A stretch of 64,000 nucleotides of DNA from Burkholderia sp. MS389 (GCF_016899425.1 NZ_CP045995.1:1116001-1180000); one strand, 5' to 3'; numbered from the stretch's first letter, positions 43,465 through 52,758 are shown. Made by a program: numbers and translations. The notes: generated by a model not told the origin, from the sequence alone.

Positions 43465-43866
43465 GGGCATGACCTGCCCGGCGAAGTTCAAGAAAACATC
43501 CTGGCGGCTGGTTGTCCGGTCCAGTAATCAATCGTCCCTGGCGGGCGGCCCAACCCGATTGCAGAAGCACGTTGCAGCCATCCCGGTTGGGTGGCTGGAT
43601 CGTCCCCGGCGGCAAATGCCCTACCCCCAAACACCGATGCGGCTGTTCGGCGTAGCCAAGTGCGTTGCTCTGATCGTCGCGTCAAAGTAAGACGCGAAAG
43701 CGCGAAGAACTTTGCCTGCCGCCACACAAACGGTAGCCACCCCGTCCTGTCTACTATTGAGATTCATGCGAACAGCGACAAGCTGCCGCGACTCAGCGGA
43801 CGCCGATGCGTCGCCCGGAGCATGTCTGCCTGGAAGCTGAATCATGGCGTGCTTTCCCTGTTCCGC
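43465..43866. other. Island-edge sequence without a recognisable gene
   Basis: About 400 bp between the unknown ORF and the PAAR stop. Short frames on the minus strand have no family resemblance. It has mixed composition suggestive of decayed mobile DNA, though I cannot name it. Confidence 0.35.
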
Positions 43867-44121
43867 TCAATCAAGCAACCAGCCGTTATCGCCCTCGACC
43901 AGCGTGCCGCCGTGGCTGGTGGTGTCACCCTCGCGGGCGACCGCCCGGCCGCCAAACGTGGTTACGCCCCCGGTGACGATGACAGCACCGCAACTCGTAG
44001 AGTCACCGACACAGGCCGCTTTTCTCCCCCCGACGGTCACGCCGTCCGTGCCGCTGATAACAGTTCCGGGTCCGTGCAACGGACAGACATGGCGATGGCC
44101 GACAAGCACAACGGGTCGCAT
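43867..44121 (-). CDS. PAAR-domain T6SS spike-tip protein
   Basis: An 84-residue protein consisting of one PAAR domain: HRHVCPLHGPGTVISGTDGVTVGGRKAACVGDSTSCGAVIVTGGVTTFGGRAVAREGDTTSHGGTL. The His/Cys set that binds zinc at the cone apex is present. It caps VgrG and sharpens the tail spike. It is the last gene of the leftward vgrG-effector-immunity set, 31 bp after immunity copy 1. Confidence 0.88.
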   Translation of the reverse strand: MRPVVLVGHRHVCPLHGPGTVISGTDGVTVGGRKAACVGDSTSCGAVIVTGGVTTFGGRAVAREGDTTSHGGTLVEGDNGWLLD

Positions 44122-44152
44122 GAAAATCTCCGATGGTGATATTGATCTGCCG

Positions 44153-45121
44153 TTACTTTCCAGCGGCGGCACTCTGTTCGCCCACGTACTTCCACTGGAA
44201 GCTGAAGGGGTCCACGCCCCGGTCCCCCGGCAGGTTCGGCAGTGAATCCCCTTCCTTGACGAACACTTCGTAATAGCCGCCGAGCCGTTCGATGCTCTTG
44301 CCCGTCGCGGCCCAATAGCCGGTCTTTGGCGCGTAGTCACCCGGACGGGCGTACGGCAGCGCCGGGACCTGCGTACGGGCATCCACTTCGCCGAGGAATT
44401 CAATGTGCCGCCCCTCACGCGCTTCTTCATCGGTCGGCTTGTAGACCCTGAAATAGAGGCGGTTCGACGGCGCGTTATCCGTGATCGGGTACATCATCCT
44501 GCCCTTGCCCGTATCGGTACGGTCCAGAACCTCGCGCACGTCGATCCAGTCGAGTTGCGTATGCCAGTAGACCATCTCGTAGACGTGCGTGCCAGGAAGG
44601 AACTGGCTGTTCATAATCACAAATTCACCGGGGCCATCTGAAGTCCATTTACTTTCAGCCTTAACTTTGTTGGCGTACAGTTTTATTTCCTCATCCCGGG
44701 GAGCGGCGACATAAGGTTCAATGTCACGATGCTTAGGCGGGGCAGGCTTAATCTCCTTGCCCTCCGAATACAGCCGCATTGCAGGACCATCCGGTGTCGG
44801 TTTACCGGTCCACTTAACGTCCCGTTTACTTGGATTGATATAGGAAAGGTAGTACCGTATTTTAATGCTGTCGTCACGTACGATTGCGTCATGGAACCTA
44901 ATCTGGGTGATTAACGGATTCTTGACCCAGGTTACCCGCTCATTCGGCACGACACCCGTCTGGTTTCCACTTTGCTTGTCGGTCATAGAACTTTTCGTAG
45001 TTTGGCTCGAAGGCGGCGCCGCTTGCTGTTCCGCAAGGGACGAGCAGCCGAGCAGCGCCACCATTCCTCCAATCGAAATAATGGCGCGAACGCCGTTCAT
45101 TGTCAGACGGTCAGGCCTCAT
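44153..45121 (-). CDS. T6SS immunity lipoprotein candidate, copy 1
   Basis: A 322-residue protein from the ATG at 45121 (MRPDRLTMNGVRAIISIGGMVALLGCSS). The lipobox LLGC predicts a lipid-anchored, periplasm-facing protein, which suits protection against a periplasmic toxin. The mature part has a variable N-terminal half and a C-terminal half (from about HTQLDWIDVREVLDRTDTGKGRM) nearly identical to copies 2 and 3. No named domain recognised. Assignment as immunity rests on position directly downstream of the VgrG-linked effector, the signal sequence and multiplication of the gene. Confidence 0.65.
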   Translation of the reverse strand: MRPDRLTMNGVRAIISIGGMVALLGCSSLAEQQAAPPSSQTTKSSMTDKQSGNQTGVVPNERVTWVKNPLITQIRFHDAIVRDDSIKIRYYLSYINPSKRDVKWTGKPTPDGPAMRLYSEGKEIKPAPPKHRDIEPYVAAPRDEEIKLYANKVKAESKWTSDGPGEFVIMNSQFLPGTHVYEMVYWHTQLDWIDVREVLDRTDTGKGRMMYPITDNAPSNRLYFRVYKPTDEEAREGRHIEFLGEVDARTQVPALPYARPGDYAPKTGYWAATGKSIERLGGYYEVFVKEGDSLPNLPGDRGVDPFSFQWKYVGEQSAAAGK

Positions 45122-45197
45122 CCTTCGCTCTCGATAAAAATGCAATACTTTCGGCATTCGCTAACGCCCTGTTGGGCATGAGCTCGGCGAGTACCCG
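45111..45197 (-). pseudogene. Fossil of the effector 3' end, copy 1 (frameshifted)
   Basis: 87 bp matching the last 90 bp of the effector gene (47204-47293). It still reads near VLAEL-PNRALANAESIAF, but with two small deletions (2 bp and 1 bp) and several substitutions. It lies between immunity copies 1 and 2. Confidence 0.75.
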
Positions 45198-46166
45198 TTA
45201 CTTTCCAGCGGCGGCACTCTGTTCGCCCACGTACTTCCACTGGAAGCTGAAGGGGTCCACGCTCCGGTCCCCCGGCAGGTTCGGCAGTGAATCCCCTTCC
45301 TTCACGAACACTTCGTAATAGCCGCCGAGCCGTTCGATGCTCTTGCCCGTCGCGGCCCAATAGCCGGTCTTTGGCGCGTAGTCACCCGGACGGGCGTACG
45401 GCAGCGCCGGGACCTGCGTACGGGCATCCACTTCGCCGAGGAATTCAATGTGCCGCCCCTCACGCGCTTCTTCATCGGTCGGCTTGTAGACCCTGAAATA
45501 GAGGCGGTTCGACGGCGCGTTGTCCGTGATCGGATACATCATCCTGCCCTTGCCCGTATCGGTACGGTCCAGAACCTCGCGCACGTCAATCCAGTCGAGT
45601 TGCGTATGCCAGTAGACGACTTCATAAATGTGTGTGCCAGTAAGAAACTGGGTATTCAAGATCACAAATTCGTCTGCAACCTCGCCTACCCATTTCTCCT
45701 TTGCCTTCATCACATAGGTAGATCGCTTTATATCTTCGTCCCGGGGAGCCGCGACATAAGGCTCAATACCACTGTACTTAGGCGGGGCAGGCTTAATCTC
45801 CTTGCCTCCCGAATACAACCGCATTGCAGGACCATCCGGCGTGGGCTTGCCCGTTGTCTTAACGTCCCCATCGCTCGGATTTATGTATGTGGTGTAGTAC
45901 CGTATTTCGACATAGTTGCTGCCAAGCTTTCCGTCATGAAACCTGATCTGCGTGATCAGCGGGTTCTTGACCCAAGTTACCCGCTCATTCGGCACGACGC
46001 CCGTCTGGTTTCCACTTTGCTTGTCGGTCATAGAACTTTTCGTAGTTTGGTTCGAAGGCGGCGCCGCGTGCTGTTCCGCAAGGGACGAGCAGCCGAGCAG
46101 CGCCACCATCCCTCCAATCGAAATAATGGTGCGGACGCCGTTCATTGTCAGACGGTCAGGTTTCAT
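45198..46166 (-). CDS. T6SS immunity lipoprotein candidate, copy 2
   Basis: 322 residues from the ATG at 46166, exactly the same length as copies 1 and 3. The lipobox is ALLGCSS. It differs from copies 1 and 3 in the segment KLGSNYVEIRYYTTYINPSDGDVKTTGK, but shares with copy 3 the segment DEDIKRST.V.KAKE.WVGE.ADEFVILNTQF. The C-terminal half is almost identical in all three. Such diversification fits a bank of immunity variants against related effectors. Confidence 0.65.
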   Translation of the reverse strand: MKPDRLTMNGVRTIISIGGMVALLGCSSLAEQHAAPPSNQTTKSSMTDKQSGNQTGVVPNERVTWVKNPLITQIRFHDGKLGSNYVEIRYYTTYINPSDGDVKTTGKPTPDGPAMRLYSGGKEIKPAPPKYSGIEPYVAAPRDEDIKRSTYVMKAKEKWVGEVADEFVILNTQFLTGTHIYEVVYWHTQLDWIDVREVLDRTDTGKGRMMYPITDNAPSNRLYFRVYKPTDEEAREGRHIEFLGEVDARTQVPALPYARPGDYAPKTGYWAATGKSIERLGGYYEVFVKEGDSLPNLPGDRSVDPFSFQWKYVGEQSAAAGK

Positions 46167-46245
46167 CCTTTGCGCTCTCGATAAAAAATGCAATACTTTC
46201 GGCATTCGCTAACGCCCTGTTGGGCGTGAACTCGGCGAGTACCCG
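46156..46245 (-). pseudogene. Fossil of the effector 3' end, copy 2 (in-frame, intact tail)
   Basis: 90 bp equivalent to the effector's last 30 codons including its stop. It translates without change to VLAEFTPNRALANAESIAFF followed by IESAKDET, abutting the stop of immunity copy 3. It shows that the duplicated unit was effector tail plus immunity gene, about 1,048 bp. Confidence 0.85.
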
Positions 46246-47214
46246 TTACTTTCCAGCGGCGGCACTCTGTTCGCCCACGTACTTCCACTGGAAGCTGAAG
46301 GGGTCCACGCCCCTGTCCCCCGGCAGGTTCGGCAGTGAATCCCCTTCCTTGACGAACACTTCGTAATAGCCGCCGAGCCGTTCGATGCTCTTGCCCGTCG
46401 CGGCCCAATAGCCGGTCTTTGGCGCGTAGTCACCCGGACGGGCGTATGGCAGCGCGGGGACCTGCGTACGGGCATCCACTTCGCCGAGGAATTCAATGTG
46501 CCGCCCCTCACGCGCTTCTTCATCGGTCGGCTTGTAGACCCTGAAATAGAGGCGGTTCGACGGCGCGTTATCCGTGATCGGATACATCATCCTGCCCTTG
46601 CCCGTATCGGTACGGTCCAGAACCTCGCGCACGTCGATCCAGTCGAGTTGCGTATGCCAGTAGACCATCTCGTAGACGTGCGTGCCAGGAAGGAACTGGG
46701 TATTCAAGATCACAAATTCGTCTGCAATTTCGCCTACCCATCTCTCCTTTGCCTTCACCACATGGGTAGATCGCTTTATATCTTCGTCCCGGGGAGCCGC
46801 AACATAAGGCTCAATACCACTGTACTTGGGCGGGGCAGGCTTAATCTCCTTGCCCCCCAAATACAGCCGCATTGCAGGACCATCAGGTGTCGGTTTACCG
46901 GTCCACTTAACGTCCCGTTTACTTGGATTGATATAAGAAAGGTAGTACCGAATTTTAACGCTATCGTCACGTACGATCGAGTCATGGAACCTAATCTGGG
47001 TGATTAACGGATTCTTGACCCAGGTTACCCGCTCATTCGGCACGACACCCGTCTGGTTTCCACTTTGCTTGTCGGTCATAGAACTTTTCGTAGTTTGGTT
47101 CGAAGGCGGCGCCGCTTGCTGTTCCGCAAGAGACGAGCAGCCGACCAGTGCCACCATCCCTCCAATCGAAATAATGGTGCGAACGCCGTTCATTGTCAGA
47201 CGGTCAGGTTTCAT
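46246..47214 (-). CDS. T6SS immunity lipoprotein candidate, copy 3 (effector-proximal)
   Basis: 322 residues from the ATG at 47214, overlapping the effector's final codons by 11 bases, so it is translationally coupled to the effector. A later ATG at 47193 also fits. The lipobox is ALVGCSS. It is a mosaic: the stretch around RDDSVKIRYYLSYINPSKRDVKWTGK is like copy 1, the DEDIKRST...ADEFVILNTQF stretch is like copy 2, then it is like copy 1 again. Being coupled, it is the likely cognate immunity partner. Confidence 0.7.
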   Translation of the reverse strand: MKPDRLTMNGVRTIISIGGMVALVGCSSLAEQQAAPPSNQTTKSSMTDKQSGNQTGVVPNERVTWVKNPLITQIRFHDSIVRDDSVKIRYYLSYINPSKRDVKWTGKPTPDGPAMRLYLGGKEIKPAPPKYSGIEPYVAAPRDEDIKRSTHVVKAKERWVGEIADEFVILNTQFLPGTHVYEMVYWHTQLDWIDVREVLDRTDTGKGRMMYPITDNAPSNRLYFRVYKPTDEEAREGRHIEFLGEVDARTQVPALPYARPGDYAPKTGYWAATGKSIERLGGYYEVFVKEGDSLPNLPGDRGVDPFSFQWKYVGEQSAAAGK

Positions 47215-49753
47215 CCTTTGCGCTCTCGATAAAAAATGCAATACTTTCGGCATTAGCTAACGCCCTGTTGGGCGTGAATTCGGCGAGTACCCGTGCCGCG
47301 CGTGCCCCATAGGCGGTCTTTCCGTTGTATCTGTCAGGGTCGTGTGCCCCGTTAACATCGATCTTCTGGTCCTGGGCATGAGCGGTATTCTGCAAATGCG
47401 CTACCTCGTGCAACTGGATTTCCATACGGTTCTGATCGACCGGATCCCTGTTATTAAAGCTTCGGAAGAATGGACCATACTGGCAGGCGATATTGACGTA
47501 TTCCATCCGGAAGCCTGATTGGGCGGGCTTGAGCGCCTTGACTGGATACAACCCCGGCTGCACATAGGCACCTGCCTCAAAACCCAGTGCGCCCTTGACC
47601 ACCCGTTGCATGGATATATGGCGGAAGAACTCCCGCATGCCTTTCAGGTAGTTGTGGACGTGATGCCCGGCAGGCTTGGCTGCAAGCTGTCCGTGCAACG
47701 TTTCCGGGGCAGCGATGTCATTGGGCGTTACGCCAAACCAGTATTCGAAGTTCGACCAGAGATCGTGATGAGCAACATTGTGAATCGTTTGTAGAGTCGC
47801 ATATTCCCTGACGACTGGCGCCCGCGCCGAGGGCGCATCAGGCATGGCGGCGTTGGCGTCCGCCCAGGGTTCGAGTTGTTTGAGGCGCTTCTCGATCAGC
47901 TTCAGGCAGGTTATCCAGCTCTGCCGGATTTCCAGTTCGAACGCCTCCTCGGACAGCGTTGCGTCCGTTGCGAGACATTCCCGCATCTGGGCCAGAAAGC
48001 CCACTGGATGGAAATGCCAGTTCTTCGTATCCATCGGCGTGGATAGCGGCTTCATGGCATTGTTCACACCATCCTGCTGTACCTTCGCGTCGCTCCAGAA
48101 CTGCTGACGCTGAATATCCTGCAAGAACGCCTTGAACTGGCTGTCGGATAATTGCGGAAGCGGCGGATGGCCGCCTTGCTGAAGTTTGTCGTATCGCTTG
48201 CTGTTGTTACTGCTGTCCCATTCGGTGTGAAACCGGACAGCAGCGGTGCGCAAGATCGCGTCAACGCCATCAGCATGAAGATCATCGAGACTCAGGCTCG
48301 CAGAAGACTTGTGTGCGGCGGACAGGATTTTCTGCATGACCGCATCGTCGTCCTCAACGAAGCCGTCGTCTGTCGTATTCAGTTCGCTATCCTCATAGGC
48401 CTGCCATCCCCGCGCTACCCAGTCGCTATCGGTAGTCAGCGTCACCCACGCGTCGCGGACAAATTCCCGTCCATCGGCTACGGCCCTCGCTTGATCGGCG
48501 TACGCGTAGTAGGTGCTTCCATTCATTCCAAATAGCTTGAAACATATCAGGTCGCTAACCAAATCAGGCTTCGTTCCATCCAACCCGCAGGGTATCGCTG
48601 CAAAAAAGCAGGAGCCGGCTGGAAACACTTGCATGCTTGACGCGGATAATCCACCCTCACTTGAAAAAACATCTTTTGCCAGCGTTGCATTCCGCGTCAA
48701 CCACACCTTCCCCATACCATCGCTTTTCTGCCCATCCGCATACTCCTGGTACGACGAACTTGGGTCGCTAATGTTCAGCGGAACAAGCGGCTTCATCTGC
48801 TTCACCAACTTGTTCTCGCCCGTAAAAATTTCGAAGTGAAAGCTGTCCGCCACCGAGCCAAGATCACCGTCCGTTATCCCGGCGTAACCAATCACCTGTC
48901 CGGCCCTGACCGGATACTCCAATGAGAAAGTGCAGTCCAACGGCATCCACCGCTTTTCCGTAGGATGGCAGCAATACATGAACGAAATGGGGTAGCCCAG
49001 CCGGATTTTCTGCTCGGGCCTCAGTGGAGCGCCTGGCTCCACGTCCAGATACATGCGCTCGATCCATCCCTCGCCACTGTTGCGGGTATTGATGTCAGTA
49101 ATCCTGATCTTGACCATGTGGTGCCCGTCATCGATCACCGCGCTTACCGTTACTTCGTCCCCGCGCAACGCGGCAACCGGAACAATTGTATTGGTGGTCG
49201 TGAGAAACGGCGGCAGGACTGCCTTGTTCTGCAACTGCTTCTGCGGCAGCAGATTCGCGTAGAGCGAGTAGAAGTGCGCCCCGATGTATCTGGGAATGCT
49301 CGCGCTGACACCCTGCGAAACGCCCTCCACGGGCTGCATTTCACCGCCGCCTCTATTGACCTCGCACTCGTGCCGAATCAGTACAAAGCTACTGCTGAAC
49401 CGTCGGGGCGGTGACGGCTGTGGCTTGGCTTTCGACGCTGACGCCTTCACGGGTGCGGCCGCCTTGATCTGCCGGTCGAGTTCGCTGTCGATATAGTCCC
49501 GATCCAGTCGGAACGCGACGATGGTGCCGTCCGCGACCGCGCGCACCGGCTTTTTTCCGCTCAGGTGTACGCCGCCGTGCCAGAAGCGGTTGCGCCCTAC
49601 CGGGAATACACCTCCCGCGACGTGCTTCGCGAGATCAATATATTTGCGGACAAGCGCTGGCGTACTCAGCGCGGCACTGGCTGACTGCGGGTAAGACGCT
49701 GGCTGCGGGGCGCTGTAATAAGGATCGTCTTCAAACGGGAAAGTCACAATCAC
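47204..49753 (-). CDS. T6SS effector with M23-like and M35-like metallopeptidase regions
   Basis: 849 residues. Region 1 (about 45-330) resembles an M23 peptidoglycan endopeptidase: FWHGGVHLSGKKPVRAVADGTIVAFR, YSLYANLL, then VRAGQVIGYAGITDGDLGSVADSFHFEIFTG. A linker region of ~400 residues follows. The C-terminus holds a zincin: HEVAH at 782-786, GAHDPDRYNGKTAYG supplying the downstream Asp, and ANAESIAFFIES, like deuterolysin/Lys-specific M35 peptidases. No signal peptide, as expected for a VgrG-carried cargo. It lies 35 bp after vgrG and is followed by the immunity genes. The presumed targets are cell-wall peptides and/or periplasmic proteins of a rival. The catalytic state of the M23-like part is uncertain. 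Confidence 0.75.
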   Translation of the reverse strand: MIVTFPFEDDPYYSAPQPASYPQSASAALSTPALVRKYIDLAKHVAGGVFPVGRNRFWHGGVHLSGKKPVRAVADGTIVAFRLDRDYIDSELDRQIKAAAPVKASASKAKPQPSPPRRFSSSFVLIRHECEVNRGGGEMQPVEGVSQGVSASIPRYIGAHFYSLYANLLPQKQLQNKAVLPPFLTTTNTIVPVAALRGDEVTVSAVIDDGHHMVKIRITDINTRNSGEGWIERMYLDVEPGAPLRPEQKIRLGYPISFMYCCHPTEKRWMPLDCTFSLEYPVRAGQVIGYAGITDGDLGSVADSFHFEIFTGENKLVKQMKPLVPLNISDPSSSYQEYADGQKSDGMGKVWLTRNATLAKDVFSSEGGLSASSMQVFPAGSCFFAAIPCGLDGTKPDLVSDLICFKLFGMNGSTYYAYADQARAVADGREFVRDAWVTLTTDSDWVARGWQAYEDSELNTTDDGFVEDDDAVMQKILSAAHKSSASLSLDDLHADGVDAILRTAAVRFHTEWDSSNNSKRYDKLQQGGHPPLPQLSDSQFKAFLQDIQRQQFWSDAKVQQDGVNNAMKPLSTPMDTKNWHFHPVGFLAQMRECLATDATLSEEAFELEIRQSWITCLKLIEKRLKQLEPWADANAAMPDAPSARAPVVREYATLQTIHNVAHHDLWSNFEYWFGVTPNDIAAPETLHGQLAAKPAGHHVHNYLKGMREFFRHISMQRVVKGALGFEAGAYVQPGLYPVKALKPAQSGFRMEYVNIACQYGPFFRSFNNRDPVDQNRMEIQLHEVAHLQNTAHAQDQKIDVNGAHDPDRYNGKTAYGARAARVLAEFTPNRALANAESIAFFIESAKDET

Positions 49754-49788
49754 GAGACACGGTTCCTTGATGGAATGAACGGCAGGCG

Positions 49789-52011
49789 TCAGCCTGAAAA
49801 CGGGAAGTAGTCCGGTGTGAACGGATCGCCCTTGTTCACGTCTGAGCGCATGTCCAGGGCATTCTTGACCCAGCCGGTCTCGGTCTGGACCGGCCCCTTC
49901 AGCTTGATCCGGACTCCTTCAATCGTGACGCCCTCACCGTCGAGCGTGATCTTTCCGGCTGGGCCGATGATTTCAGCCTTGTCGCCCGCCTGTAGCTGGT
50001 AGATACGGGTCTTGCGCTCAATAGCCTGCCCCGCCTCGATCTGGTGACGCCCCTGCACCTTGTGTTCGGCGTTGCCGCCAGTCGTGACCAGGAAGTTGGC
50101 CGCAATGGTGTCCTTGCGATTGTTGCCCGTTTCCTCGATTCGATCCTTGCCGATCTGGATGCGGTGATCGCGCCCAACCGAAAGGAACGCATCCTGGCCA
50201 ATGGTGTGACGACGATCTACACCAATCTCGACCTGTTCGCCGCGGCCGACTTTTTCCGTACGATCGTTGTCAATCGTCACCGATTCATCATGTCCGACTG
50301 TCTTCGCGCGATCATGCCCAACCGTATGCGATTCATCGTTTTCAACTTCGGTTCGCATATCCCTTTCGGCGTGGAGCCATATTTCCTCCCTGCCTTTCCT
50401 GTCCTCGAACCGCAGCGCGTTGGCGGTTTCGTAGCCGCCTTCATCGGTGGAGCGCGTCAGCGTGCCGCTCTGGGTCGCATTGGCGGGCAACTCCCACGGC
50501 GGCATGTTGTGCGCGTTGTAGTGCCGCCCCGTCACAAATGGCCGGTCAGGGTCGCCGTTCTCGAAGTCCACTATCACTTCCGAGCCGACCCGCGGAACGC
50601 TGATGGTCCCGTAGTTGTTGCCTGCCCACGGATAGGAGACCCGCAGCCAGCAGGATGATGTCTGATCATGTACTGGCGAGCGGTCCCAGTGGAACTTCAC
50701 CTTCACCCGGCCGTACTGGTCCGTGTAGATTTCGCTCCCGTCGGCCCCCGTGACAATGGCCGTCTGCGGGCCGGTTGTGCGTGGCTTGCTGACCGTGCGC
50801 GGTGGACGGAAAACGGTCGTGGCCGGCTGCACTTCAAACCGTGTCCGAATCCGGTATTCGCCGGTGTCGGTTGCCCCGTCGAGTTCAGCCGCATCCAGCC
50901 GAGCCCGGATAACAAGGTATTCGCGGTTTGCACCGGCTTGCGGAAAGCCCGCCAACGTAAAAGTCGTCCCGCACACAACGTTCCGCACATGCCCACCGCC
51001 AGTGCCCCGCTCACCCAGGGCACGCATTTCCTGCATGCGTATCCGTGCAAACTGCTCACCGGCCTCCCGCTCGGTGTAGTCGCCAGGCCACTCGTAGCGT
51101 TCAAGCGTATTGTGCGAGGTGTCCTGCGGCAACTGAATCTGCGCCTCCAGATTTGCCCTTGGCCGCGTAAAGTCGAAATCGTTCGTGGTCCACTGACCTG
51201 ACTGGATACGCGCAGTCGTATCGAAGTTGTCGATGTGCTCCATATCAACCCTGCGGCCTGGCGGATAGTACGACAGCGTCTGATAGGCTTCACTGTCAAC
51301 CGGCTTGTGCGCCCCCAACTGGTCCACCAGGACCATGCGATGCACGGTACCTGAATGCTCGAAAAACCAGTAAATCCCGTTTTCTTCCATTAGACGCTGG
51401 ATAAAATGAAAGTCGGTTTCGCCATACTGGACCTGATAGACCAGCTTCGGATAGGGCTCGCTTAGCCGCATGTCCCACGAGTAGAGGTAGTGCTCGCTCA
51501 GCACTTCGTGAATGATTTCAATAACAGACTTATTCTGGAAAATCCTGTAATCCGAGCGTTTCTCAGCTAGCGCGATCCACGGTTGCAATTTGAGTCGATA
51601 TCTACTCTGTCGGTTTGACTGACCGGCAAAACTCACTGCCGTGATAATCCCGCTGATTTCGCGTAACCCGCGTCCGACGTTTGCTGCACCGGTCGCCCCT
51701 GGCATTCCAGGGATAAAAGTGCCCATCCCGTCAAGCTGGATGGTGACGGTCAGTTCCTTCCCAATCATGTCGAGCGTATTGAGATTCGCCGCCTCTTCGT
51801 CACTCAATCCCGCATCGAGCGAGGTTTTAACCTCCAAATCGTAGGTGTAGATTTTGGAAAGTTCTTCCTCGCCTTCGATCGCAACCAATTGCAATACAGG
51901 TTCGCCATTGTGCGATAACGGGACGGCCGCCCCACTGATAGAGAGCGTTCGGGGCCGGCTGAATTTCTGCATGACCGGATATAGCTTTTGAACGTCAAAC
52001 GCGTTGGACAT
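49789..52011 (-). CDS. vgrG: VgrG, T6SS spike protein
   Basis: 740 residues. The N-terminal gp27-like part (LSISGAAVPLSHNGEPVLQLVAIEGEEELSKIYTYDLEV, YRIFQNKSVIEIIHEVL, QYGETDFHFIQRLMEENGIYWFFEH) is followed by the gp5 OB domain (TDQYGRVKVKFHWDRSPVHDQTSSCWLRVSYPWAGNNYG, PRVGSEVIVDFENGDPDRPFVTGRHYN). A beta-helical needle of degenerate VGHD/IGQD-type repeats comes next, and a short DUF2345-like end. No extra effector domain, so cargo is provided in trans by the adjacent gene. Confidence 0.93.
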   Translation of the reverse strand: MSNAFDVQKLYPVMQKFSRPRTLSISGAAVPLSHNGEPVLQLVAIEGEEELSKIYTYDLEVKTSLDAGLSDEEAANLNTLDMIGKELTVTIQLDGMGTFIPGMPGATGAANVGRGLREISGIITAVSFAGQSNRQSRYRLKLQPWIALAEKRSDYRIFQNKSVIEIIHEVLSEHYLYSWDMRLSEPYPKLVYQVQYGETDFHFIQRLMEENGIYWFFEHSGTVHRMVLVDQLGAHKPVDSEAYQTLSYYPPGRRVDMEHIDNFDTTARIQSGQWTTNDFDFTRPRANLEAQIQLPQDTSHNTLERYEWPGDYTEREAGEQFARIRMQEMRALGERGTGGGHVRNVVCGTTFTLAGFPQAGANREYLVIRARLDAAELDGATDTGEYRIRTRFEVQPATTVFRPPRTVSKPRTTGPQTAIVTGADGSEIYTDQYGRVKVKFHWDRSPVHDQTSSCWLRVSYPWAGNNYGTISVPRVGSEVIVDFENGDPDRPFVTGRHYNAHNMPPWELPANATQSGTLTRSTDEGGYETANALRFEDRKGREEIWLHAERDMRTEVENDESHTVGHDRAKTVGHDESVTIDNDRTEKVGRGEQVEIGVDRRHTIGQDAFLSVGRDHRIQIGKDRIEETGNNRKDTIAANFLVTTGGNAEHKVQGRHQIEAGQAIERKTRIYQLQAGDKAEIIGPAGKITLDGEGVTIEGVRIKLKGPVQTETGWVKNALDMRSDVNKGDPFTPDYFPFSG

Positions 52012-52074
52012 GGTGATTCCGACAATAAGATGGATCGTATCGGGCTACTCGGCGAGCGTATGCAGACTGACTCG

Positions 52075-52758
52075 TCAGGACGTTTCGCTATCAGGCAACA
52101 ACCCGACCGGCAGGGACACGGGGCTATCCATTGCGACCATATGATGTTCGCGTCGCGTCAGTTCGGGTGGCCGCTGGGCAGCATGGCGTGATGCGGCTGC
52201 GAGGAATTCGGCAGGCGCGAACAGGCCCAGCACGTCGTTCCGTTGCTCCGGTTCACAGAGGTCCGGTACCCCACTGAGGTCGCCGAACAGCTGTTCAAGT
52301 TTGACCGGCGGCCTGAGTAGCTCCATGATCCCCTGGGGCTTGGCAACCGGCTTAACCGGTTGCGGCGGCAACTCCACCATAGTGAGCAAACCCAATCCCG
52401 GTTCAGCCTGCACGGGCAACGCAGATGGCGTGGCTTCCGGTGTATAAGAGATTGCCCACTCGGCCAATGAAAGCGGATCATCGAGAAATCTGAGGTATTG
52501 ACTGTACAGTGACGCAATAATATTTTCGTCCTCCACAGCAACGTTATTGTCATCGAGCTCGCGAAGGGCCTCGCTGCCACGAAGGGACGCTGATGATCCA
52601 AGCAGGCCAAATACTGCCCCACTGCCGCATTCATCACCACTCGACAACGCCCGAAATCCCCCGCGCATAACGTTGTCCGCGACGTGAATGACCGTGCCGT
52701 CGTGATCCGTTGAATCGCCAAAGCGAGCGACATCCTTGCCTGAGGTATCGTCCTGCAC
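52075..52758 (-). CDS. Hypothetical T6SS-associated protein with a PAAR-like N-terminal motif
   Basis: 227 residues from a GTG at 52758 (GGAG 7 bases upstream). The first 35 residues, GKDVARFGDSTDHDGTVIHVADNVMRGGFRALSSGD, resemble the VAR-GD-x-T-x-H-GGTV core of PAAR proteins. The rest is acidic and proline-containing with no family I know (ELPPQPVKPVAKPQGIMELLRPPVKLEQLFGDLSG). It precedes vgrG by 63 bp on the same strand. It could be a spike accessory or adaptor for the effector. Confidence 0.5.
   Translation of the reverse strand: MQDDTSGKDVARFGDSTDHDGTVIHVADNVMRGGFRALSSGDECGSGAVFGLLGSSASLRGSEALRELDDNNVAVEDENIIASLYSQYLRFLDDPLSLAEWAISYTPEATPSALPVQAEPGLGLLTMVELPPQPVKPVAKPQGIMELLRPPVKLEQLFGDLSGVPDLCEPEQRNDVLGLFAPAEFLAAASRHAAQRPPELTRREHHMVAMDSPVSLPVGLLPDSETS

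Noticed and set aside
45122..45157. Longer N-termini (MPKVLHF...) for the immunity lipoproteins
   Set aside because: The extra codons are the fossil effector tail read in another frame; starting at the MRPDRL/MKPDRL ATG gives a proper lipoprotein signal sequence.
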